A DNA stretch of 36,135 bases from a bacterium. Lineage in GTDB: Bacteria; Moduliflexota; Moduliflexia; Moduliflexales; JAUQPW01. Under the pieces are notes generated by a model. It saw only the letters and a program-made list of their open reading frames with translations, did no database searches and had not been told where the DNA came from. A program made the position numbers and the translations under genes. The DNA lies in NCBI GenBank assembly GCA_030550175.1, contig JAUQPW010000055.1, forward strand, positions 1-36,135, read 5' to 3'. Shown here piece by piece: positions 21,025 to 29,982 of this stretch. Each line of letters begins with the position of its first letter. Position 1 is the stretch's first letter.

Positions 21025-22110
21025 CTAAGTCTGCGTGCTCAACATCAGGTATCCGCCGGCTGCAACAAAAAGAATGTGCGAGACCCAGGCGGCTAAAAGG
21101 GGTGGGAAAATCTGGGCATGACCTAAGGATAATCCCAAATTTAAGGTAATCCAATAGCTAAACCCGATGAAAATACTCAACCCGATTCCTACGGTGGTCC
21201 CACTTCGCGGAGATTTTAAAGCAAAAGGGATCCCGATAATGACCATCACCAGACTGACAAAGGGGAAGGAGATCTTTCCTCGTAAATCCACAAGGTAACG
21301 AGAGGCATCATAGCCGGTACTTTGAAGTTCGCCAATGTAATTCTTTAATTCTCGATAAGTCATTTCTTCCGGGTCTTTCCGAATTCTTTGGAATTCTTCA
21401 AAGGAAGGCTGGATGGGAAATCCTCTCCTCTCGGCAAATATCGTTTGATTTCCACCTAAGACGTTTCCCTGGAAAGTCCTTTGAGAACCATTGTATAAAA
21501 TCCACTCTTTGCCCAGATATTTAGCTACTCTTACATCGATCCGCTCTTTAATATTAAAATTGTTATCCAGGGTATAAATCGTCACACCATGTAGTTCATT
21601 CCTCTTGGGATCCAAAAGTCTAATGTTGTAAATTCTGTTTTCCTTTGGACTTCGGAACCAGATCCCACTCTTGGTCATTTGAGCCTCCTGGGGCCGATTT
21701 TTAATGATCCGCCTGCAGGCATCTGCAATCTGGTTACTCCAGGGAATAAACGTTTCATTTGCAATGAACAGAAAAATGCTGGCAAGGAATCCTAAGATGA
21801 GCAAGGGCAGAGAAATTCGATAAATACTGATTCCATTAGCCAGCATGGCAATAATCTCACTGTGCCTGGAAAAGCTACCTAAGGTCAACAGGGTGGATAA
21901 AAGAATCGATATGGGCATAATAAAGAAAATAAGCCATGGGATCTTGGTTAAAAAGTAGACCACAAGTACATTCAAAGGAACCTGATTTTTAATGATATCA
22001 TCAATCAGGTCAAATAAATCCACAATGGTAAAAACACAAATTAGAGCAATCAAACCTAAGAAAAAAATCTTCAGGAATTCACGGAGAAGATAACGATCTA
22101 TAACTTTCAT
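21025..22110 (-). CDS. lptG: LPS export permease LptG
   Basis: 361 residues of the LptF/LptG (YjgP/YjgQ) permease family, which with LptB2 extracts lipopolysaccharide from the inner membrane and passes it to the periplasmic bridge. It has the family layout: transmembrane helices at the N-terminus (MKVIDRYLLREFLKIF start, then the IPWLIFFIMPISILL region), a periplasmic beta-jellyroll domain in the middle (about 130-260), and C-terminal helices (FPFVSLVMVIIGIPFAL). The motif SRHSEIIAMLANGIS contacts the ATPase. It is downstream of lptF with a 36-nt gap. LptG rather than LptF is assigned from gene order and the N-terminal pattern; the two are close paralogues. Confidence 0.92.
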   Translation of the reverse strand: MKVIDRYLLREFLKIFFLGLIALICVFTIVDLFDLIDDIIKNQVPLNVLVVYFLTKIPWLIFFIMPISILLSTLLTLGSFSRHSEIIAMLANGISIYRISLPLLILGFLASIFLFIANETFIPWSNQIADACRRIIKNRPQEAQMTKSGIWFRSPKENRIYNIRLLDPKRNELHGVTIYTLDNNFNIKERIDVRVAKYLGKEWILYNGSQRTFQGNVLGGNQTIFAERRGFPIQPSFEEFQRIRKDPEEMTYRELKNYIGELQSTGYDASRYLVDLRGKISFPFVSLVMVIIGIPFALKSPRSGTTVGIGLSIFIGFSYWITLNLGLSLGHAQIFPPLLAAWVSHILFVAAGGYLMLSTQT

Positions 22111-22146
22111 AAGACAGGAATCAAAAGTTACCTTGATTTTTAGATC

Positions 22147-23247
22147 CTATTGTTTTGCCATTCTAACCAGTAGTAAAGTCCCAATTCCACCCAGCAGTAC
22201 ATTGGGAGTCCAGGCGGCCAAAAAAGCCGGGATTTTTCCCTGATCCCCTAAATTTTCACCTCCGGTTATCAGAATATAATAGACCAAAATCAATCCGATA
22301 CTTACCGCAAAGCCCCCCGACTTTCCCGCTCGCTTTGAGGTAATACCCAGAGGGGTTCCGATTAAGCTAAAGATAAAGCAGGCAATAGGAATGGAAAACC
22401 TTTTATGGAGTTCAATAAGATAAGAATAATACCTCCGCCCGGCTTGCTTTTCCGTCACATACATCTCGTATAAACGACTCATGGGCATATCTCGATCCGA
22501 CTGGGGAATTTCTATGATTCCACTACTATCTTTTTGTAAAGTTAAAACAAAATCGGAAACCGGAAAGTTTATAATTTTATATCGCGTCATATTGGTAATA
22601 TATCGAGGGTGGGCATTGGCATCGTACAAGCGCAAGATTACTTTAAAGGATTCTGGATCTGAAAGCAGTTCACCTCGCTTGGCAAAGACAATTTGAGGAT
22701 CGTGAGGGTCCCTGGAATCTGCAATCATGACCCCTTTAAACGAGTTGTCCCGCTCGATCTCATCCACATAAATATCCAGACCTTCAAACATAGAATTAAA
22801 AACACGCTCCTTAATTCCGATGGCCGCTTTAGTTCTGGCCAGATTAAAGAGGGTCAGCCGGAAGGAATAGTTTCCCCAGGGGAGAAGCTTAACGTAGATG
22901 ATAAAGGTAATTACCGTGGCTATCAGGGAAAATATCATAACTGGAACAAACAAACTGTACAGACTTATCCCCGATGCCCTCAAAGCAATGATTTCACTGT
23001 CGGTAGAAAGTCTACCAAAGGCCATAAGGGTGGCAACCAGAACCGCCATGGGAATGGTTAGAACCAAAAAAGAGGGGAGGAGATAACTGATAAGTTTTCC
23101 GACTACGGCCACGCTTACCCCTTTATTAACTACCAGTTCGGTTAGACTGAGTGTTTTGTCCATTAAAAGGACAAAAGTAAAGATCGCAAGCCCTATCAAA
23201 AAGGGATTTATCATCTCCAAAAGGATATATCTGCGGATAATTTTCAT
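22147..23247 (-). CDS. lptF: LPS export permease LptF
   Basis: 366 residues from the ATG at 23247 (MKIIRRYILLEMINPF), preceded by GGAG 3 nt upstream; a TTG start at 23289 would only add an atypical leader. It belongs to the same permease family as lptG: N-terminal helices, a LSTDSEIIALRASGIS coupling motif, a periplasmic jellyroll (about 130-265), and C-terminal helices with RFSIPIACFIFSLIGTPLG. It pairs with LptG in the inner membrane as part of the LptB2FG transporter. Its presence shows that the organism builds an LPS-type outer membrane. Confidence 0.93.
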   Translation of the reverse strand: MKIIRRYILLEMINPFLIGLAIFTFVLLMDKTLSLTELVVNKGVSVAVVGKLISYLLPSFLVLTIPMAVLVATLMAFGRLSTDSEIIALRASGISLYSLFVPVMIFSLIATVITFIIYVKLLPWGNYSFRLTLFNLARTKAAIGIKERVFNSMFEGLDIYVDEIERDNSFKGVMIADSRDPHDPQIVFAKRGELLSDPESFKVILRLYDANAHPRYITNMTRYKIINFPVSDFVLTLQKDSSGIIEIPQSDRDMPMSRLYEMYVTEKQAGRRYYSYLIELHKRFSIPIACFIFSLIGTPLGITSKRAGKSGGFAVSIGLILVYYILITGGENLGDQGKIPAFLAAWTPNVLLGGIGTLLLVRMAKQ

Positions 23248-23511
23248 AGGCTCCAGAAAGAGAATAGCACCTGAGTTTTTTTTCGTCAAGAAGACAATGC
23301 TTTCTGTATCGGAGGTCTCGATACAAGACCGGTTTCAATAAGGGCAATCTGTTCAGGGAATTCCCCTTTCTATCAACGGACCACTCTGAAAGATCCACAA
23401 AATGATACTTCCCATTCAAAGTAAAAAATTTCCTTGTCTTCGGAAAGGGTTTCACCTTATAAACAAGAAGGATCACAATACTATCTATTCCTGTTTCGGG
23501 AGAATTTAAAC

Positions 23512-24705
23512 ATGTCACAACATCCGGATAAATGGAGAATCCGCTTTGGACAGATATTTCAAGCCTTTTTGAGAGAGTCCGGGAAGAAGTTGGAAGAGTA
23601 TCTCTACTTTATCCCATCGGGTTCCACGCTGGATCCCCATTCAGAAGAAACTTTTAACTTGATAGATTTACATGTTAATACGGACCTGTATGCGACTTAC
23701 TTTTCGAGTAATATTCCGCCCATTCCTGTTTTGAACAGAGAACTAGCTGCCAGACTCAATGCGACCTTGGTTATTTTACCGGGATTTGGCCATCATCTCA
23801 TTAAAACAAAGGCTTTCGGAGATCAAATCCCGATACTTGAGGACCTGGGTTTCCCTGTACAATATGTGTCCTATCGAGATTCCTTTGCTAGTAATGAGAG
23901 GTGTGCTGAAAGTGTCTATCACCTTCTCAAACAAGAACTGAACCCTGAGGAGAAACTGATTTTCTTTACCTATAGCAAAGGAAGCCCCGTCGCCGTACAA
24001 ATGCTGGCCGATCCCCGTTATGCCGATATCGCCGATAGAACCCGTGCAGTGGTCAGCTTTGCAGGGGCCCTTCGAGGTTCAGTCTTACCGTCCACCCCTG
24101 TGAGTCAGGCTGCCCTCGCCCTGTTAAAGGCATATCGGAAACTGAGACAATCTACAGGAGCCCTAAGACATCGAGTAAAAGAAACGATCCAGGAGGTACT
24201 AAAAGCCTCATCGGGTAATCTTAAAGAGTTGAAGGAATTAATCGAAAAAGCTGAAGAATTTGCCAACGATCTGGCAGACCTTCCCGAGGGAATCCTGGAC
24301 CTGGCCAGGATTCCCTGCCAAAACAACTATGCGCGGATAAGACTCCGGGATTCCATCAAGCTTTTCTCTATCTCCGCCGTTTATCCCCAGAGTGCTTTTA
24401 AAAAGGGTTTTAAATTTATTACCAACCCGGATGATTTGTTTTTATATATTTCCGGTCGCGAACTATATAAATACAACGTTCTCAATGATACCCAACTGCT
24501 CCTTCCGGATTCGAAATTTTTTGAAAGTACAGGAGACGCTATCTGTCTTGGGGTTGTAAAAGCAGACCATTGGGGTATTGCATTGTCCCATGTCTTTTCG
24601 CCCCGTTATATGGATCCATTTCCTCGAACGGAGATGATAAAGGCGGTCCTCCTTGTGTTGGACGAATATTTCGAGGAGTCAAGCAGAGATCGCTCTTCTT
24701 TCTGA
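23512..24705 (+). CDS. Alpha/beta-hydrolase-like protein of unknown function
   Basis: 397 residues from the ATG at 23512 (GGGAGA about 7 nt upstream; an earlier TTG frame extension is unlikely). The central part has an alpha/beta-hydrolase look: strand LVILPGFGHHL, a later strand LIFFTYSKGSPVAVQML with a nucleophile-elbow-like YSKGS (Ser155, first Gly of GxSxG replaced), then VVSFAGALRGSVLP. Near the end GDAICLGVVKADHWG is followed by a histidine-containing block that could carry the catalytic acid and base. A charged helical insertion lies around residues 205-260. No signal peptide. It may be a lipase- or esterase-like enzyme. It is divergent from lptF, and I cannot assign a substrate. Confidence 0.7.
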   Translation: MSQHPDKWRIRFGQIFQAFLRESGKKLEEYLYFIPSGSTLDPHSEETFNLIDLHVNTDLYATYFSSNIPPIPVLNRELAARLNATLVILPGFGHHLIKTKAFGDQIPILEDLGFPVQYVSYRDSFASNERCAESVYHLLKQELNPEEKLIFFTYSKGSPVAVQMLADPRYADIADRTRAVVSFAGALRGSVLPSTPVSQAALALLKAYRKLRQSTGALRHRVKETIQEVLKASSGNLKELKELIEKAEEFANDLADLPEGILDLARIPCQNNYARIRLRDSIKLFSISAVYPQSAFKKGFKFITNPDDLFLYISGRELYKYNVLNDTQLLLPDSKFFESTGDAICLGVVKADHWGIALSHVFSPRYMDPFPRTEMIKAVLLVLDEYFEESSRDRSSF

Positions 24706-24711
24706 AAAAAA

Positions 24712-24735
24712 GTGTGGGGGTGTGGGAGTATGGAG
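24712..24735 (+). repeat. Three octamer repeats (GTGTGGGG family)
   Basis: GTGTGGGG (24712-24719), GTGTGGGA (24720-24727) and GTATGGAG (24728-24735) form a short 8-nt-period tandem array in the leader of the following gene. The unit resembles the GTATGGGG octamers in the minus strand of 32406-32473, about 7.7 kb away. Confidence 0.6.
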
Positions 24736-24768
24736 GATAAAGGTAATCCATCATCAAAGGAACGATCC

Positions 24769-25308
24769 ATGTGTCGGTTTGTAAGCATATGGAATTATAG
24801 AGGTAAGCTGCTTGTCGGGAGCAGTTTGATTATTCTGGTCTGGCTATGGATAACTGCCATGCCGGCTGAAGCCGCCACCCTGAAGTGGCGACAGGTTCAG
24901 CACGTCACCCGGTTAGAGTCGATAGAAGTCCAGGATGTACCCGGTCACATTTTGGGAATAGGACAAGGTACCGGCCTGGCCTTCTTCCCGATAGGTGGAA
25001 TCGCCACGTTCTTCTATAGCTTTACAAGCGATTATATTAACGGGAGTGGTTCACATACTTTATATTTTGTATACACCTTTACAGATGGATCCACCCTTGC
25101 AACCAAGAACGAAGGGATTACAACCGTCGAGCAGGAAGGAAAGGTTTTTTCGCTTAAGGGAGAGAGTACCATCATTCGGGGAAGTGGTAAGTTTGCCCCC
25201 ATCCAGGGGAGGGGGACCTATATGGGTAAGGGTTTTTTACTTCCTGCCGGTGACAAAATTGAATGGTACCTGGATTTTGATCTGACCTATACCTTAGACC
25301 CCGAATAG
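24769..25308 (+). CDS. Secreted protein, possibly allene-oxide-cyclase/dirigent-like beta barrel
   Basis: 179 residues from the ATG at 24769 (AAAGGA 8 nt upstream). The N-terminus is a signal peptide (LLVGSSLIILVWLW, likely cleavage after AEA), so the protein is exported. The mature part is beta-rich and Gly/Thr-rich: TDGSTLATKNEGITT, GESTIIRGSGKFAPIQGRGTYMG. That pattern resembles the barrel of allene oxide cyclase/dirigent-like proteins, where a G(T/S)GxFAxxxGxGxY segment is typical. Function in bacteria is unknown. It follows the hydrolase-like gene and a short octamer array. Signal peptide confident; fold assignment tentative. Confidence 0.65.
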   Translation: MCRFVSIWNYRGKLLVGSSLIILVWLWITAMPAEAATLKWRQVQHVTRLESIEVQDVPGHILGIGQGTGLAFFPIGGIATFFYSFTSDYINGSGSHTLYFVYTFTDGSTLATKNEGITTVEQEGKVFSLKGESTIIRGSGKFAPIQGRGTYMGKGFLLPAGDKIEWYLDFDLTYTLDPE

Positions 25309-25401
25309 ATTTGAGAAAAATTTCCGGAGTTTGTTGGTATAAATCCCTATGACCTCTGGAGACGGGATAAGATCCCTGCTGAAATAAAAATATCTGCAGT
25401 A

Positions 25402-26427
25402 CTAAGAACCGTATAAGGCTTTTTCCACGGCTTTGAGTACACGCTCCTGGACTTCTTCCATGGACCCTTCTAAGGTACATCCGGCAGCACGCTCATGGCC
25501 TCCACCTCCAGGATTAAGGGTTTTCGCAATAGCTCCCATATCAATCTTGCCCCGAGATCGAAGGGATACTTTAATTTTATTTTTACCCAGTTCTTTGAAC
25601 AAAATAGCCGCCTCACAACCTTCTACAAAATTATACTGATTGATAATCCCCTCTTCATCTTGAGGGGTTGCTCCGGTCTCTTCCAGCATTTTTTGGGTAA
25701 TAACACTCCATAGGATGCTTCCTCTAGGATCTCGACGAACTTCTGATAAAACGGCGGTGAGTAATTTAAGCGCAGCGTAAGATTTGGATAAAAGAACCTC
25801 TTCGCTAATTTTCCAGGCACTGATTCCGGCCTCCAATAATCGAGCTGCAATACGATGAGTCCGGGGAGAGGTTGAGGAAAACTGAAAAGAACCTGTATCG
25901 TAAATCATTCCGGCATAAATACAGGTTGCGATATCCGGGGTAAGGGGAATTTTCCAATCCGGGTGATCTATAAATTCAAAGACTAACTCGCAGGTAGAGG
26001 AAACATGGGGCTCTATCCAGGAAATGGTATCAGTACTTGCCAGGCGACTTTTGTGATGGTCTATATTGACGGTATAATCGCACTTTTCTAAGAGTGGAAG
26101 GACTTTGCCTGTACGATCTCTCCCCCCATCTACAATAAATCCGACCTCATATCTCCGGCCTCGAACTTCCTCCAGGGACTTAACAGCCTGAAAATTAGGA
26201 AGAAAGCGGTATCGATGGGGGGGAAGCTCTTCGTTGACAACGTCAATAACGACTTCAGGGTCTAAGGTGCCGCTTTGATCCCTCTTGGCAACCGATAAAA
26301 TCTTATACAAGGCCAGCTCTGCCCCGATAGAATCTCCGTCGGGATTATATTGTCCGGTGATGAGAAAGCTTTTAGATTTATCGACGATCTGTTTAATTTC
26401 TTTCAGGATCTGATAAGAATTCATCAT
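25402..26427 (-). CDS. NrnA-like DHH/DHHA1 phosphoesterase
   Basis: 341 residues. The N-terminal DHH domain has motif I NPDGDSIG (28-35), motif II VDGG (99-102) and motif III DHH (123-125). The C-terminal DHHA1 domain ends with GGGGHERAAGC (about 307-317). Family members degrade nanoRNA or pAp, or cleave cyclic dinucleotides, using two manganese ions. The residue that is usually histidine in motif I (HxxPDGD) is Gln26 here (GQYNPDGD), so the metal site may be altered. The ATG overlaps the hemW stop by 4 nt, so the two are translated together. Cytoplasmic. Family secure; exact substrate open. Confidence 0.9.
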   Translation of the reverse strand: MMNSYQILKEIKQIVDKSKSFLITGQYNPDGDSIGAELALYKILSVAKRDQSGTLDPEVVIDVVNEELPPHRYRFLPNFQAVKSLEEVRGRRYEVGFIVDGGRDRTGKVLPLLEKCDYTVNIDHHKSRLASTDTISWIEPHVSSTCELVFEFIDHPDWKIPLTPDIATCIYAGMIYDTGSFQFSSTSPRTHRIAARLLEAGISAWKISEEVLLSKSYAALKLLTAVLSEVRRDPRGSILWSVITQKMLEETGATPQDEEGIINQYNFVEGCEAAILFKELGKNKIKVSLRSRGKIDMGAIAKTLNPGGGGHERAAGCTLEGSMEEVQERVLKAVEKALYGS

Positions 26428-27563
26428 GGTTCAGGATCTAAAAATTCAATAAAAACTTCGTTAGCTACATACAAACCCTCTCGGGTTAGCCGTAAATAAC
26501 CGTCTACCCTTTCTATTAACTTCAAATGAAAGAGTTTCTGGAGGGCCTGCGGATAAGCTTCCTCCACTGAAACTCCAAACCGATCTTGGAAATAGGCCAG
26601 GGGAATACCTTCCGTAAGTCGTAAATGCATCATCAAGGTCTCGGCCATTTGCTTATTCCGGCTGATGATTTCTTCTTCGACCACCGGAGAATCTCCTTTA
26701 AAAAGCCTTTGGATATACTCTTCAATCCCTCGAACATTAGAGAAACGTCGACCCGATAAATAGGAGAAAGCTCCGGGTCCAAGGCCCAGATATTCTTCGT
26801 TTCGCCAGTAGATTTGATTGTGTTTTGATCGAAATCCGGGGAGAGCAAAATTGGAGATTTCATAGTGTTGATAACCGGCTTTGGACAGGCGCTCAATACC
26901 GAGTTGATACAGGGTTAACTGAAGATCCTCATCGGGCATTTTAAGGGTTCCCCGGGCATACCAGTCCCAGAATCTGGTACCTTCTTCAAGGGTCAAATTG
27001 TAGATGGAAATATGCTCCGGATGAAGGCCGATCAACCGGTCCAGATCTTCTTGCCACATCTCTAAGGTTTGACCCGGGATTGCAAAAATAAGATCGCAAT
27101 TGATATTGCTAAATCCCGCATTACGGGCCATCTGGAAGGCCTGGAACAAATCCTCCGGACCGTGGGTTCTCCCTAACTTTTTCAAAATAGTCGGGTGGAA
27201 AGACTGAAATCCAAAACTCAGGCGATTCACCGGAGATTTCCTCAACTTTTCAAACTTTTCTGCGGTACCCGTTCCGGGATTGGCTTCTAAGGTAATCTCT
27301 GCATCTGAAACCACCTTCCATCGAGGATAGTACACGTTTAGAAATTCGATGATTTCATCGATATATAGGGAAGGGGTTCCACCTCCAAAAAAAATCGTTT
27401 GAACTCCCTGGTCGAAAACACCCTGTTTAAGATAGGACTCTACCTCCAGAGCCAGAGCCTCAAAAAAGCTACCAGCGAGATTTCCTTTTCCGGCGTAGGA
27501 ATTAAAATCACAGTAGTAGCATTTGCTTGCGCAAAAGGGAATGTGGATATACAAACCGATCAT
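26424..27563 (-). CDS. hemW: Radical-SAM protein HemW (heme chaperone family)
   Basis: 379 residues. The radical-SAM cluster motif CxxxCxxC is at Cys11, Cys15 and Cys18 (CASKCYYC), followed by the GGGTPS motif binding S-adenosylmethionine. The C-terminal HemN_C-type domain carries FGVSVEEAYPQAL and ends LTREGLYVANEVFIEFL. HemW-type proteins bind heme and are heme chaperones rather than true coproporphyrinogen dehydrogenases; the short N-terminus (MIGLYIHIPFC) fits HemW rather than HemN. It is the first gene of a two-gene unit with the DHH protein. Older annotations would call this oxygen-independent coproporphyrinogen III oxidase. Confidence 0.92.
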   Translation of the reverse strand: MIGLYIHIPFCASKCYYCDFNSYAGKGNLAGSFFEALALEVESYLKQGVFDQGVQTIFFGGGTPSLYIDEIIEFLNVYYPRWKVVSDAEITLEANPGTGTAEKFEKLRKSPVNRLSFGFQSFHPTILKKLGRTHGPEDLFQAFQMARNAGFSNINCDLIFAIPGQTLEMWQEDLDRLIGLHPEHISIYNLTLEEGTRFWDWYARGTLKMPDEDLQLTLYQLGIERLSKAGYQHYEISNFALPGFRSKHNQIYWRNEEYLGLGPGAFSYLSGRRFSNVRGIEEYIQRLFKGDSPVVEEEIISRNKQMAETLMMHLRLTEGIPLAYFQDRFGVSVEEAYPQALQKLFHLKLIERVDGYLRLTREGLYVANEVFIEFLDPEP

Positions 27564-27746
27564 TTTGTTTCTTGTTACCCAGTGGAGATGGCAGACTTTT
27601 ACCTTTCCTCCCCTTAGATATTACAAAATATGCCTCATTCCGGTGCTCGTCAATACGAATCAACCGTGGAAATCATCTCCAGACAATGAATCCATTTTAT
27701 ATCTTGACAAGGAAGAAAGGCTGTGTAAGGTTATAGATAAGGTCCC

Positions 27747-28304
27747 ATGAGGAAATGCCGGATTAAACTTGAGGCGTCGGGAAATTTTATGACTTACTCT
27801 CAAATATTTATTATTATTATTGGGTTTATTGTACCCACTTTAATTTTGCTTTTTGGCCCCTTTCTGTTGTTACTTGCTTTTCGAAGAAGAGAAAAGAATC
27901 GAGTCCAGAGTTATAATCCCCGTATGGAGGAAATAGAGGTAGGAGATCTATGCCCCTTGGGGCTAAAAGATCCGGTCACAGATAGCTACTACGATATATT
28001 AACCTGTAACAATCTCTCATGTGAGCACTATGATGTAATGAGTGGCTGTCAATGGCACCATAGAAGGGATTCACGTAAGCCGGTTTTTGATGACAGGGCG
28101 CTGGATCAGATTTTTAAGGTGGAAAGAACCCGAAAACTTATCAAAAAAATGGCGCTCTATTTTTTGATTGGCTTTCTGGTTTTGTTATCCTTGTTGATTA
28201 TCTTTGAATTAAGCCGTGCCCAGAAACCTGAAATTGGCACTTTAACCTGGCATCCTATGGATAAGGACACCTGCTATGACCGATCAGACGCAAAAAATTC
28301 TTGA
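27747..28304 (+). CDS. Two-helix membrane protein with Cys-rich loop
   Basis: 185 residues, not recognised. It has two transmembrane segments, at about 18-46 and 135-155, joined by a soluble loop with five cysteines (LCPLG, LTCNNLSCEHYDVMSGC) and a following QWHHRRD that could bind a metal or form disulfides. A second in-frame ATG at 27789 (MTYSQIFIIIIGF) may be the true start; neither start has a strong ribosome site. The last 29 nt overlap the next gene. Topology would place the Cys loop on one face of the membrane, but which face is unclear. It shares an operon with the CMD-like and dehydrogenase genes. Confidence 0.65.
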   Translation: MRKCRIKLEASGNFMTYSQIFIIIIGFIVPTLILLFGPFLLLLAFRRREKNRVQSYNPRMEEIEVGDLCPLGLKDPVTDSYYDILTCNNLSCEHYDVMSGCQWHHRRDSRKPVFDDRALDQIFKVERTRKLIKKMALYFLIGFLVLLSLLIIFELSRAQKPEIGTLTWHPMDKDTCYDRSDAKNS

Positions 28305-28647
28305 TGAGATTAAAGCAAAACGTGGTTATTTATACCCCTGGCAAGAACTTTTAGCCAAAGAAGATCCGGATTTTATTAAAAACTATGAGAAAATGTGGGA
28401 TACAATAGGGGCTCGAAGTGTGGTTCTTCCCCAAAAGATCAAGCAAATCATTTTGGTTGCGGTATTAGCCTCAAAAACCGATGAAGTTGCTTTGCGTACC
28501 CAAATTAAGCGAGCTTTTTCATTGGGTGCTACAAAGCAAGAACTTATCGAGGCCATCGAGGTGGCTTTCATACCCGGCGGTGCCTTAACGTTGGTACACG
28601 GATTAAAGGCACTGCTGGATGTCATGCAGGAATTAGGGATTGAATAG
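28276..28647 (+). CDS. Carboxymuconolactone decarboxylase-like (AhpD-fold) protein
   Basis: 123 residues of the CMD/AhpD fold: LPQKIKQIILVAVLASKTDEVALRTQIKRAFSLGATKQEL matches the family's helical core, and GGALTLVHGLKALLDV its C-terminus. The CxxC...H redox site of AhpD is absent (AVLASKTDEVALR), so it is not a thiol peroxidase partner; it is closer to CMD-type decarboxylases or uncharacterised relatives. It starts inside the preceding membrane-protein gene and sits 23 nt before the dehydrogenase gene, so the three are an operon. Function not assignable. Confidence 0.82.
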   Translation: MTDQTQKILDEIKAKRGYLYPWQELLAKEDPDFIKNYEKMWDTIGARSVVLPQKIKQIILVAVLASKTDEVALRTQIKRAFSLGATKQELIEAIEVAFIPGGALTLVHGLKALLDVMQELGIE

Positions 28648-28670
28648 AACCCGATAGGCTGGAGGTTAAA

Positions 28671-29687
28671 ATGAGGTATGAAATAACCGAACTGTTGGGG
28701 GATGGAATCGGTCCGGAGTTATGCCAGGCCGTTCATACCCTGGTGGAAGCCCTTCCCCTGACCCTTGACTTTATTCAGATTGATTTAAGTCTGGAGAATC
28801 GACATAGGGTGGGGCCTAAAATTTATGAAAAGGCCTATGAAGCTATCCTGAAGACTCGATTTGCTCTGAAGTATCCTACGATAACAGAAGAGGAAAGCCC
28901 TAATGTAGTCCTTCGTAAACTCTGTAATTTTAGTGTGATTCATCGCCCTGTGATGACCCTCCCCGGGGTTAAAAGCAATTTCACCAAAAAATTAGACCTG
29001 GATATCGTTCGGGTTGCAACCGGAGGAACCTATGAAGATCCCGGGCGTATGATTGGAAAAGATGCAGCAGTGTCTCTTCGGGTTGTAGAGCGTGCGACCA
29101 CCCAAACCGCAGCCATTTTTGCCTTTGAACTGGCTAAAAAGACTCATAAATCGGTTACCTCGGCATCCAAATATACCATCCAACGGATCACCGATGGGCT
29201 CTTTGAAGATATTGTAGCCCAGATGGAAAAGCGATATCCTGGAGTTCCTCACAAGAAGGAACTATTCGATGCCCTGTTGGCCAAAATCATCATGCATCCT
29301 GAGGACTATCAAGTTATACTAGTACTGAATGAATACGGGGATTTCTTATCGGATATGGTCTGTGGTCTTGTGGGATCTCTGGGAATTGGAGCCAGTGGAA
29401 GTTATGCCTTTGATGAACAGGGGAATATAACTTTAGCCCTGTTTGATCCCGCCGGTGGGACAGCTCCGGATATCGCCGGAAAAAACAAAGCAAACCCAAC
29501 GGCCATATTCTTAGCCTTTTCTCAACTTCTCTTCCAACTCGGAGAAGCTACCCTGTCCACACTTATTCGAGATTCTACCCTCTCCGTCCTGGAAAGAGGA
29601 ATCACCACCCCGGACTTAGGAGGCTCCTACGGTACCATGGAATTTACCCAGGAAGTAATCGCTGAAATAAAAAGGAGACTTATTTAG
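28671..29687 (+). CDS. Isocitrate/isopropylmalate dehydrogenase family protein (divergent)
   Basis: 338 residues with the family hallmarks: GDGIGPE near the N-terminus (about 10-16), the metal-binding NEYGDFLSD (about 224-232) and the cofactor loop GGTAPDIAGKNKANPTA. These decarboxylating dehydrogenases oxidise 2R-hydroxyacids such as isocitrate, isopropylmalate or homoisocitrate with NAD(P). The region that is normally EN(T)EGxYAG is replaced by ATGGTYEDPG, and the RxxxRxAFxxA segment carries insertions (RVVERATTQTAAIFAF), so substrate specificity is probably unusual. A GGAGG site lies 6 nt upstream. Its partners are a CMD-like protein and a membrane Cys protein, which is not a known TCA or leucine context. 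Confidence 0.85.
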   Translation: MRYEITELLGDGIGPELCQAVHTLVEALPLTLDFIQIDLSLENRHRVGPKIYEKAYEAILKTRFALKYPTITEEESPNVVLRKLCNFSVIHRPVMTLPGVKSNFTKKLDLDIVRVATGGTYEDPGRMIGKDAAVSLRVVERATTQTAAIFAFELAKKTHKSVTSASKYTIQRITDGLFEDIVAQMEKRYPGVPHKKELFDALLAKIIMHPEDYQVILVLNEYGDFLSDMVCGLVGSLGIGASGSYAFDEQGNITLALFDPAGGTAPDIAGKNKANPTAIFLAFSQLLFQLGEATLSTLIRDSTLSVLERGITTPDLGGSYGTMEFTQEVIAEIKRRLI

Positions 29688-29754
29688 CATTGCGGTTACT
29701 CTGATTTCCGAACGAAACAGGAGAGTTTTGAATAATCAGTTACCTGGAATTTGT

Positions 29755-29955
29755 TTAACGCTGAGATTGCTCCAGCTCCCGAATAGCCTCTTCAACTCCC
29801 TCCAGCTCCTTTTTTAACAGGTCCCTATATTCTTTAAGCTTTTCAAGTCGCTCCGCTTTTGTGTAAAATTTCCTCCAAAAAGGACCCCCTATCGAGAAAG
29901 TCGAGAACATCTGGAAAAAACCAAGATCTTCTAAAAAAGAATACGTATGACGCAT
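29755..29955 (-). CDS. Small coiled-coil protein
   Basis: 66 residues. The second half is a continuous charged heptad-like helix (KAERLEKLKEYRDLLKKELEGVEEAIREL), the first half hydrophobic and aromatic. No known family is assigned. An AAGAG ribosome-like site precedes the ATG. It is 27 nt downstream of the TM2-like gene on the same strand, so the two may be co-transcribed. Such small helical proteins are common as oligomerising partners; its role is unknown. Confidence 0.5.
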   Translation of the reverse strand: MRHTYSFLEDLGFFQMFSTFSIGGPFWRKFYTKAERLEKLKEYRDLLKKELEGVEEAIRELEQSQR

Positions 29956-29982
29956 AATTTCTCTTAAAAGCTGGTTCTTTGA

